From assembly GCF_034047335.1 (NCBI RefSeq), contig NZ_CP139137.1, forward strand, positions 4,092,001-4,156,000: a stretch of DNA of 64,000 nt, written 5' to 3'. Both the position numbers and the translations under genes were made by a program. Source of the stretch: Chryseobacterium sp. JJR-5R. Lineage in GTDB: Bacteria > Bacteroidota > Bacteroidia > Flavobacteriales > Weeksellaceae. Positions 57,489-64,000 of the stretch are shown one piece after another. The notes below the pieces were generated by a model, which saw only the letters and a program-made list of their open reading frames with translations, was not told the origin of the DNA and did not search any database. Position 1 is the stretch's first letter. The number at the start of each line of letters is the position of its first letter.

Positions 57489-58019
57489 TTGGTACATAAA
57501 CTAAAACTGGAAGAACTTAACCGGATCGACGTTGAAACTTTTAAAACCGTTAAAAAGATTCCCTTGGTCGTGGTGCTGGACAACATCAGGAGCATGCATA
57601 ATGTGGGCGCAACATTCAGGACAGCGGACGCCTTCCTGGTTCAGGAAATTATCCTCTGCGGCATTACGCCTCAGCCGCCCCACCGTGAAATTCACAAAGC
57701 CGCGCTGGGTGCTACGGAAAGTGTGGACTGGAGCCATGAGCCGGATATCAATACGGCTATCCATCATCTGAAATCGCAGGGTTTTGAAGTGGTGGGTATC
57801 GAGCAGACCACCAACAGCAGGATGATCACGGATTTTTCTGTTGATCCTTCCAAAAAATATGCGGTGGTTCTGGGAAATGAAGTGGAAGGGATCAGTGATG
57901 AAGCATTGAATCATATCGATTCTTTTATTGAGATCCCGCAACTGGGAACCAAGCATTCTTTAAATGTAAGCGTTTGCGGAGGAATTGTGATGTGGGAATT
58001 TGCCAAAATATGGCAATAA
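57489..58019 (+). CDS. SPOUT RNA methyltransferase (TrmH/SpoU family)
   Basis: 176 residues. TTG 57489 is the only fitting start (MVHKLKLEELNRIDVETFKT); the first ATG lies inside the domain. The SPOUT motifs are LDNIRSMHNVGATFRTADAF, VVLGNEVEGIS and IPQLGTKHSLNVSVC, the AdoMet-binding knot. It methylates tRNA or rRNA ribose 2'-OH; the target cannot be read. Confidence 0.92.
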   Translation: MVHKLKLEELNRIDVETFKTVKKIPLVVVLDNIRSMHNVGATFRTADAFLVQEIILCGITPQPPHREIHKAALGATESVDWSHEPDINTAIHHLKSQGFEVVGIEQTTNSRMITDFSVDPSKKYAVVLGNEVEGISDEALNHIDSFIEIPQLGTKHSLNVSVCGGIVMWEFAKIWQ

Positions 58020-58021
58020 AA

Positions 58022-58053
58022 AAACTGCAAATGCCTAACAGACAGTGCAGTTT
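58022..58053 (+). terminator. Possible terminator after the SpoU-family gene
   Basis: AAACTGCA and TGCAGTTT form a perfect 8-bp stem 2 bp after the stop, but no T run follows. Confidence 0.4.
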
Positions 58054-58204
58054 GAAATAAATCTAATAAAAAGTAAAAATGAAAGGCGACAAAGATACCT
58101 ATTTTTTCGTCACGGGCAAATTTTAAAATCATTTTTTTATTTTTTAATAAAAAAAAATTAGCGTTTCAGAAAAAGTTTCATTTAATTTTTTATAAATTAG
58201 CATA

Positions 58205-58855
58205 ATGTTTATCAAAGACTATATCTCAAAAGATTTTCCGTGTTTTAATCTGACTGACTCTATAGAATCAGCAAGGGACATGATAGACGCATTTGGATAT
58301 TCTCATATTTTCATTAAAAAATCCAATCATTTTTACGGTGCGATTGCCGAAGATTTTCTCTATGAAGAAGAAGGCACGCTGAAGGATCTTGAACACCAGA
58401 TTGAACGCTTCGCGATCCTTGATGACAATAATATCATGGACAGCATCCGGTTGTTTCATACATTCAATGCCAATGTGGTCCCGGTGATCAACAAGAATGA
58501 AAAATACCTCGGGTACATCAGCTGTGAAGATATTTTCCAGGATCTTTCAAAATATCCGCTGTTTTCAGAATCAGGGGCTATTCTCACCGTGGAAACGCCT
58601 GCGAGGAAATATTCAATGACGGAAATTGCCAACATCGTTGAAAGCAATAACTCTAAATTTTACGGGGCTTTTATCAGTTTTATGTCAGATGAGGCAATTC
58701 ATGTGACCATTAAGATCAGCAATGAAAACCTGAGCTCCATTGATGAAACATTTGACCGTTACGATTACAGGATTGTACAGAAATATTATTCTGATGACAA
58801 ATCTGATCTGTTTCAGGACAGGTTCGGGTTTTTCCAGAAATTCATAGAAATATAA
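58205..58855 (+). CDS. CBS-domain protein
   Basis: 216 residues. Two CBS-like units fill about 1-135 (MIDAFGYSHIFIKKSNHF, then TFNANVVPVINKNEKYLGYI), and an ACT-like C-terminal part follows. CBS pairs bind adenine nucleotides. It is 5 bp before nadK, so probably cotranscribed; the link to NADP synthesis is only by position. Confidence 0.85.
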   Translation: MFIKDYISKDFPCFNLTDSIESARDMIDAFGYSHIFIKKSNHFYGAIAEDFLYEEEGTLKDLEHQIERFAILDDNNIMDSIRLFHTFNANVVPVINKNEKYLGYISCEDIFQDLSKYPLFSESGAILTVETPARKYSMTEIANIVESNNSKFYGAFISFMSDEAIHVTIKISNENLSSIDETFDRYDYRIVQKYYSDDKSDLFQDRFGFFQKFIEI

Positions 58856-58860
58856 TACCA

Positions 58861-59727
58861 ATGAAGGCAGCTATATATTCCCAGAAAAAAGATCTTGATA
58901 CTTTTTTATATTTAAGCAAGTTTATTTCCGAGCTTGAAAACAGAGGGATAAAGTCTGTTTTATATGATGAAATGGCTGAAGCGCTTCAGTTTTCAAAAAT
59001 TTTTGAAACCTTTAACTGCAAACAGGACCTTCTGGATAAAGAAGTAAACCTGTTCTTTACCTTCGGCGGGGACGGCACCATTGTCAATTCCCTGACCTTT
59101 ATAGAGGATCTTGAAATCCCTATCGTAGGGGTAAATACCGGCAGATTAGGTTTCCTGGCCAGTTTTACCAAAGAAGAAGCCTTCAATGAACTGGACTCCA
59201 TTTTAAAAGGCGACGTAAAAACAAGCCGGCGCTCCGTGATCCAGGTGGTTTCGCCCGAACTGGAAGGTTTTTTCCCGTATGCACTGAATGACGTTACCTT
59301 ATCCAGAAAAGAAACCACTTCGATGGTAACGGTAGATTCTTACATTAATAATGAGTTCCTGAATGTATTCTGGGGAGACGGGGTCATCGTCTCCACGCCT
59401 ACAGGTTCTACCGCTTATTCACTGAGCTGTGGCGGGCCCATTATTTCCCCGAACAACGAAAATTTTGTCATTACCCCTATTGCCCCTCACAACCTTAACG
59501 TAAGGCCGCTGGTGGTCAATGACCGGGTTGAAATTAAATTTAAAGTGGAGAGCCGAGTATCACAATACTCCCTTTCCCTGGACTCCAGACTGATCCACAT
59601 AGAAACAGATAAGGAAATTATCATCAGAAAAGCAAATTTCCAGATCCTTCTCGTGCAGCCCAATAACCTGAGCTTCTATGAAACCATCCGCCAAAAGCTG
59701 CTTTGGGGGCGGGACAAAAGAAATTAG
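58861..59727 (+). CDS. nadK: NAD kinase
   Basis: 288 residues, making NADP from NAD. The signature TFGGDGTIVNS is at about 70-80, GVNTGRLGFLASF follows, and TPTGSTAYSLSCGGPI is the nucleotide-binding loop. Length fits. It is immediately downstream of the CBS gene. Confidence 0.96.
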   Translation: MKAAIYSQKKDLDTFLYLSKFISELENRGIKSVLYDEMAEALQFSKIFETFNCKQDLLDKEVNLFFTFGGDGTIVNSLTFIEDLEIPIVGVNTGRLGFLASFTKEEAFNELDSILKGDVKTSRRSVIQVVSPELEGFFPYALNDVTLSRKETTSMVTVDSYINNEFLNVFWGDGVIVSTPTGSTAYSLSCGGPIISPNNENFVITPIAPHNLNVRPLVVNDRVEIKFKVESRVSQYSLSLDSRLIHIETDKEIIIRKANFQILLVQPNNLSFYETIRQKLLWGRDKRN

Positions 59728-59796
59728 CAATTAAGCAAAAATGATTACCTTTACAGGAATTTTACAATCCGAATAATTTATATTAAAAAGTAAAAC

Positions 59797-60867
59797 ATGA
59801 GCAGAATTTTCCCGGCAGGAGTTGCCACAGGTCAATTAGTTACCGATATTTTTCAGCATGCTAAAGAAAACAAATTTGCATTACCCGCAGTGAACGTCAT
59901 TGGTTCCAGCAATGTAAATGCAGTAATGGAAACTGCAGCAAAGCTGAACTCGCCTGTTATTATCCAGTTCTCTAACGGAGGTGCTGCCTACAATGCAGGA
60001 AAAGGGTTAAGCAATGATGGACAGAAAGCGGCCATTCTGGGAGGTGTAGCCGGAGCGAAACACATCCATACCCTGGCAGAAGCTTACGGAGCTACCGTAA
60101 TTCTTCATACGGACCACTGTGCCAAGAAATTATTGCCTTGGATCGACGGCTTAATGGATGCCAGCGAAGAATTCTTCAGACAGACCGGAAAATCACTGTA
60201 CTCTTCCCATATGCTTGACCTTTCTGAGGAATCCCTTGAAGAAAACCTTGAAACATCTGCAAGATATTTCGAAAGAATGGCTAAAATGCAGATGACCCTT
60301 GAGGTGGAAATCGGTGTTACAGGAGGTGAAGAAGATGGTGTTGACAATTCTGATGTTGACAATTCAAAACTGTATACGCAACCTGAAGATGTAGCTTATA
60401 CGTATGAAAAGCTGAAAGCTATCTCTGAAAACTTTACCATTGCAGCCGCTTTCGGTAATGTACACGGCGTATATAAGCCAGGAAACGTAGTCCTGACCCC
60501 GAAAATCCTTGACAATTCCCAGAAATATGTTCAGGAGAAATTCGGGACTGCTGAAAAGCCGGTGAATTTCGTATTCCACGGAGGTTCCGGGTCCACACTG
60601 GAAGAAATCAGGGAAGCGATTGACTACGGAGTTATCAAAATGAATATCGATACCGATCTGCAGTTTGCTTATACGGAAGGCGTAAGAGATTACATGGTTG
60701 ACAATATTGATTATCTGAGAGCCCAGATCGGAAATCCGGACGGAGAAGAAAAACCGAACAAAAAATTCTATGACCCGAGGGTATGGGTAAGAAAAGGTGA
60801 GGAAACATTCTCTAAAAGGCTGGTTCGCGCATTTGAAGATTTAAATAACATAAATACTTTAAAATAA
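59797..60867 (+). CDS. fbaA: Class II fructose-bisphosphate aldolase
   Basis: 356 residues, a zinc-dependent glycolytic aldolase. Zn ligands and active-site segments are seen: VILHTDHCAKKLLPWIDGL, LEVEIGVTGGEEDGVDN, AAFGNVHGVYKPGN and FVFHGGSGS. It is in tandem with accD, which is common in flavobacteria. Confidence 0.97.
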   Translation: MSRIFPAGVATGQLVTDIFQHAKENKFALPAVNVIGSSNVNAVMETAAKLNSPVIIQFSNGGAAYNAGKGLSNDGQKAAILGGVAGAKHIHTLAEAYGATVILHTDHCAKKLLPWIDGLMDASEEFFRQTGKSLYSSHMLDLSEESLEENLETSARYFERMAKMQMTLEVEIGVTGGEEDGVDNSDVDNSKLYTQPEDVAYTYEKLKAISENFTIAAAFGNVHGVYKPGNVVLTPKILDNSQKYVQEKFGTAEKPVNFVFHGGSGSTLEEIREAIDYGVIKMNIDTDLQFAYTEGVRDYMVDNIDYLRAQIGNPDGEEKPNKKFYDPRVWVRKGEETFSKRLVRAFEDLNNINTLK

Positions 60868-60962
60868 TTTTGTAAAAAGTACAATGTATAGCGTAAAATG
60901 TAATTAACTGCATTCTACTTTAAACATTGTACTTTTCTTCATTATACACTAATACAGACACT

Positions 60963-61817
60963 ATGGCATTCGAGTGGTTTAAAAGAAAAGCACAAAATAT
61001 CACGACATCTACTGATGAGAAAAAAGACGTTCCCAAAGGTCTTTGGCATCAGACTCCTTCCGGAAAAATTGTTGAGCATGACGAATTGAAGAGAAACAAC
61101 TATGTTTCTCCTGAAGACGGCTTTCATGTAAGAATAGGAAGTGCCGAATTTTTTGATATCCTTTTTGACGAAGGGAAGTTCACTGAGCTGGATGCCAATG
61201 TTGAAAGTATCGACATCCTGAACTTTAAGGATACGAAACCTTATGCAGACCGGCTGAAAGAGGTAAGAGCCAAGACCAAACTTACCGATTCCATCAGAAA
61301 TGCGGTAGGAACCGTAAAAGGGACCGAAATGGTGGTTTCCTGTATGGATTTCGCCTTTATCGGAGGTTCTTTGGGTTCTGTCATGGGAGAAAAAATAAGA
61401 AGAGCTGTTGACTACTGCATAGAAAAGAAGCTTCCTTATATGATTATCTGTCAGTCGGGAGGGGCAAGAATGCAGGAAGCTACTTATTCCCTGATGCAGC
61501 TGGCTAAGGTTCAGGCAAAGCTGGCACAGCTTTCAGAAGCAGGCCTTTTATATATTGCTTATCTGTGCGACCCGACGTTCGGAGGAATTACGGCTTCTTT
61601 TGCCATGACAGCCGATATCATTATGGCTGAGCCTAAGGCGCTGATCGGTTTTGCAGGACCTAGGGTAATCCGCGAAACCATCGGAAGAGACCTTCCCGAA
61701 GGGTTCCAGACTTCTGAATTCCTTCAGGAAAAAGGATTTGTGGATTTCATTGTAAAAAGAACCGAAATAAAGGATATTGTTGCTAAAACAATCAATCTAC
61801 TGACGGTAAAAGCCTAA
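60963..61817 (+). CDS. accD: Acetyl-CoA carboxylase carboxyltransferase subunit beta
   Basis: 284 residues from ATG 60963 ([13 protein letters not shown]); an upstream TTG would add 12 residues of no homology. The crotonase-type core is clear ([53 protein letters not shown]). The four zinc-ribbon cysteines of the E. coli protein are absent; the corresponding region is [20 protein letters not shown]. It makes malonyl-CoA with AccA, AccB and AccC, which are not in this window. Confidence 0.95.
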   Translation: MAFEWFKRKAQNITTSTDEKKDVPKGLWHQTPSGKIVEHDELKRNNYVSPEDGFHVRIGSAEFFDILFDEGKFTELDANVESIDILNFKDTKPYADRLKEVRAKTKLTDSIRNAVGTVKGTEMVVSCMDFAFIGGSLGSVMGEKIRRAVDYCIEKKLPYMIICQSGGARMQEATYSLMQLAKVQAKLAQLSEAGLLYIAYLCDPTFGGITASFAMTADIIMAEPKALIGFAGPRVIRETIGRDLPEGFQTSEFLQEKGFVDFIVKRTEIKDIVAKTINLLTVKA

Positions 61818-61835
61818 AATAGTATAACAAGATAT

Positions 61836-61866
61836 TCTCTCCCTGATTAATTAGGGAGAGATTTTT
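61836..61866 (+). terminator. Terminator of accD
   Basis: TCTCTCCCT and AGGGAGAGA form a 9-bp stem followed by TTTTT, 18 bp past the stop. Confidence 0.85.
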
Positions 61867-61870
61867 ATTG

Positions 61871-62383
61871 ATGAGGACTTTCAGAATATTTTTCAACACC
61901 ATCCGGAGTATGAGCTTAAAAAAGATCATGCGCCTTCTGTCGCTTGTTCTCCCCCATCCTGTTTTTGCTGTACTGAGTTTTTACGCTACGCTTAAAGCGT
62001 ACAGCATTGCTCAGAGAAAATTTCCGGATACGGCCTCTACCAACGGCATCGGAAATTCATTCAGGCATGCACTCTGGTGCTGTTTTATCCTGATGTACTG
62101 CTGCAAGGTCTCTTCTCCTGAAAAAGCCCTGGATTTCTGCAAAAGAATTACGGATCTTCACGAAGAACTTTTCCCCAACAAGCTGTTGGAAACCAAAATG
62201 GATCTTCACAACAACAAGATAGGAATGGATTATTTTATGGAAATGCTTGAAGGCGTCCACCGCCAGTTTTTTGAAAAGAGCTTTTTCATCAACGGACTGG
62301 AGAAAAAAATGAAAGATGCCAAAATACTGAAGGATACAGATGACGATTTTGAAGGTTTCCTGGTGTATCTGGACGAGAAATAG
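61871..62383 (+). CDS. DUF6973-like protein
   Basis: 170 residues from ATG 61871. An N-terminal hydrophobic stretch (LVLPHPVFAVLSFYAT) precedes STNGIGNSFRHALWCCFILM, a helix with HEELF and MDLHNNKIGMDYF. The FRHALW and D-x-H-N-N-x-I-G pattern matches the DUF6973 family. Function is unknown; the His/Asp pairs suggest a metal site. Confidence 0.7.
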   Translation: MRTFRIFFNTIRSMSLKKIMRLLSLVLPHPVFAVLSFYATLKAYSIAQRKFPDTASTNGIGNSFRHALWCCFILMYCCKVSSPEKALDFCKRITDLHEELFPNKLLETKMDLHNNKIGMDYFMEMLEGVHRQFFEKSFFINGLEKKMKDAKILKDTDDDFEGFLVYLDEK

Positions 62384-62956
62384 AGCTGTTTGAAATTCCT
62401 GCCGTACATTATCCGTGCCTTTAACACAAAATAGCTAAATATCTGGAATTAAAATAATTACCATTACCTTACACATGTAAGTAACAACAGCTTCAGTAGC
62501 ATTTCTTTCTATCTAAGCTTAAATATTCAACCGATCATGCTTTTATCATCCGGTTATCCATCTGCTTACTGGATTTAACCCTCCGCTTCAAATCAGGAAT
62601 AACATTTCTAATTTTAAAATTTTTATCTTCCGGAATAACAGTGAAAATGTATAAGAATTCTGACGGGACTGATCCGAAACAATAAACTTCTCTCTTCTAT
62701 AAGAAAAAGCCTGAGGATTCACTCCCTGCCACATCCCTAGCCCGGATAGAAACGGTTACCCCACAGCAGGCCGGGAACTGCTGCTGCGCGAGGAGTAAAA
62801 GTGGATAGCCGGAACAAGCTCCCGATAAAAGACGTTTCCTGTACAGCCGGATACTGAACATTTCCGGGTTATCCAGCATTTACAAATGTTCAAATGTACC
62901 TGCCTGCTTTGTAATCTGAAGTTTTTTTGATAAGTTTAACCCATCTAATTTAATCT
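62384..62956. other. 573-bp intergenic region with a structured element
   Basis: No convincing gene is present. It holds the candidate RNA at 62732-62824. An antisense 60-codon frame (62697-62879) overlaps it and is more likely an artefact of the element. The first 250 bases show nothing recognisable. Confidence 0.5.
62732..62824. ncRNA. Candidate structured RNA element
   Basis: A GC-rich island in an AT-rich gap. TTACCCC (62756-62762) can pair with GGAGTAA (62792-62798), enclosing CAGCAG (62764-62769) with CTGCTG (62778-62783). Flanks TAGCCCGGATAGAAACGG and GTGGATAGCCGGAACAAGCT show a partly symmetric AGCCCGGATAG / GGATAGCCGGA pattern. I recall sequences of the form AGCCCsGATAGAAGCGG ... 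GGATAGCGGGAA in other flavobacterial genomes, but cannot verify this here. Strand is undecided and function unknown. Confidence 0.45.
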
Positions 62957-64000
62957 ATGGTCCTCAGCAGAATCTGGTCGGCATTCATCATTATTGCCAT
63001 TGCCATTGCCGGTATAAAATACATTTCATCAAGCCATTACCAAACCATTTTTAATGATATGGTGGTAGGAAAAGGCGGCGATACCGTGCAGATCTCCACA
63101 CAGAAAATAAGCACTTTGTCTCCTGTGGTGCGGGACAGCCTGATGAAAAAGCCTGACTTTGCAGAAAGCCGCATCCATTATAAAACGGATTCCCTGAAAC
63201 AGGAAGTGAAGGTGTACCGGGTGCAGGAAGCAGATGGCGTTATCGGGACTTCTGAAACGGCAGTAAAGATCTGCATCGGCCTTATTGGTATCATGACGCT
63301 GTTCATGGGATTCATGAGTATTGCTGAAAAAGCAGGCGGCATCAATCTTTTAAGCAGGCTGATCCAGCCTTTTTTCTCCAGGCTGTTTCCGGACATCCCC
63401 AAAAACCACCCTGCTTTCGGACATATGCTGATGAATTTCAGTGCCAATCTTCTGGGACTGGATAATGCGGCCACGCCATTCGGACTGAAAGCGATGGAAA
63501 GCCTGCAGTCTTTGAACCCCGATAAAGATACCGCGAGCAATTCCCAGATCATGTTCCTCTGCCTTCATGCCGGAGGAATGACTTTGATTCCCGTTTCGAT
63601 TATCGCCATCCGGGCTTCCATGGGTTCAAAAACTCCGACCGATATTTTTCTTCCCTGCATGATTGCAACATTTGCCGCAACTTTAGCCGCTATGGTCATC
63701 GTTTCACTATACCAGAAGATCAACTTATTAAAACCGGTTGTTATTGCCTATGTGGGCGGGATTTCCGCAATGATTGCGCTGCTGGTTCTGTATCTGGTAC
63801 AATTAAATAAAGATGAACTGGATATTTTCAGCAAAGTACTGAGCAACGGACTGATCCTCTTTATTTTCCTGGCGATTGTCCTGGGTGCGGTTTATAAGAA
63901 AATCAATGTTTTTGATGCATTTATCGAAGGGGCAAAAGAGGGCTTCTGGACTTGTGTGAAAATTATCCCTTACCTGGTCGGGATGCTGATTGCCATTTCC
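62957..64000 (+). CDS. Nucleoside-recognition-domain membrane protein (SpmA/SpmB-like fusion), cut by window edge
   Basis: From ATG 62957 the frame stays open to the edge (348 codons). An N-terminal membrane helix (IWSAFIIIAIAIAGI) precedes a periplasmic stretch. Then VKICIGLIGIMTLFMGFMSI and FGHMLMNFSANLLGLDNAAT form the first Nucleos_recog (SpmA-like) half. EGAKEGFWTCVKIIPYLVGM at the edge starts the second (SpmB-like). It is an integral membrane protein, perhaps a transporter-like complex; the substrate is unknown. The C-terminus lies outside the window. Confidence 0.88.
   Translation, partial: MVLSRIWSAFIIIAIAIAGIKYISSSHYQTIFNDMVVGKGGDTVQISTQKISTLSPVVRDSLMKKPDFAESRIHYKTDSLKQEVKVYRVQEADGVIGTSETAVKICIGLIGIMTLFMGFMSIAEKAGGINLLSRLIQPFFSRLFPDIPKNHPAFGHMLMNFSANLLGLDNAATPFGLKAMESLQSLNPDKDTASNSQIMFLCLHAGGMTLIPVSIIAIRASMGSKTPTDIFLPCMIATFAATLAAMVIVSLYQKINLLKPVVIAYVGGISAMIALLVLYLVQLNKDELDIFSKVLSNGLILFIFLAIVLGAVYKKINVFDAFIEGAKEGFWTCVKIIPYLVGMLIAIS

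Noticed and set aside
62697..62879. 60-codon antisense frame with hydrophobic and Ser/Ala-rich stretches
   Set aside because: It overlaps the GC-rich candidate structured RNA. The frame is best explained by the conserved nucleotide block, and no start signal or neighbour supports a protein.

Overview
This is chromosomal DNA of a flavobacterium of the Weeksellaceae, most like Chryseobacterium or a close relative. The evidence is the low GC content, the TAnnTTTG-type -7 promoter boxes, several secreted proteins with a type IX secretion (T9SS) C-terminal sorting domain, and many Bacteroidota-restricted families (DUF6122, DUF3078, DUF4836-like, DUF4919-like, stand-alone TonB C-terminal proteins). 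No rRNA, tRNA or CRISPR array was found.

Layout. (1) 1-8.3 kb is core-like: a CPA1 Na+/H+ antiporter between two related DUF4919-like genes (one cut by the window edge, one broken by an in-frame TGA), an envelope-protein cluster, a Ca2+/H+ exchanger and a truncated haemoglobin. (2) 8.3-34.6 kb is an AT-rich accessory region with nearly all genes on the minus strand. It holds a DUF6624 gene, a frameshifted DUF3800 gene, a 1644-residue secreted protein of four seven-bladed propellers, two more T9SS-sorted proteins, several gene remnants and two anti-phage-type clusters. The first cluster is a three-gene operon (metallo-beta-lactamase-fold protein, trypsin-like protease fused to a P-loop NTPase, AAA-type ATPase with TPR-like repeats) resembling AVAST type 1. 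The second holds a 1265-residue SEC-C/nuclease-like protein of unknown function, a Shedu (SduA) gene frameshifted in a homopolymer, and a DUF6602 nuclease-like gene. One intact and one truncated serine recombinase flank the second cluster. (3) 34.9-64 kb is again core: KirBac channel, gdhA, rhomboid-dprA, mvaB, pepT, thiL, mutS, trmH-like, nadK, fba, accD and others, plus a Cys-rich peptide with a double-glycine leader and a candidate structured RNA near 62.7 kb.

The most unusual signal is a 15-17 bp motif (ATCGTTTTTTGAGATT and variants) present about nine times between 9.6 and 33.7 kb, always in the same orientation. It often lies 0-25 bp upstream of a minus-strand gene or at the breakpoint of a gene fragment. 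The truncated recombinase ends exactly at one copy. I infer that it marks recombination junctions that assembled this cassette-like region, possibly acted on by the resident serine recombinase.

Several genes in the accessory region carry single-base frameshifts (DUF3800 twice, sduA, recombinase copy). Either these are decaying or phase-variable genes, or some are homopolymer sequencing errors; raw reads would decide.
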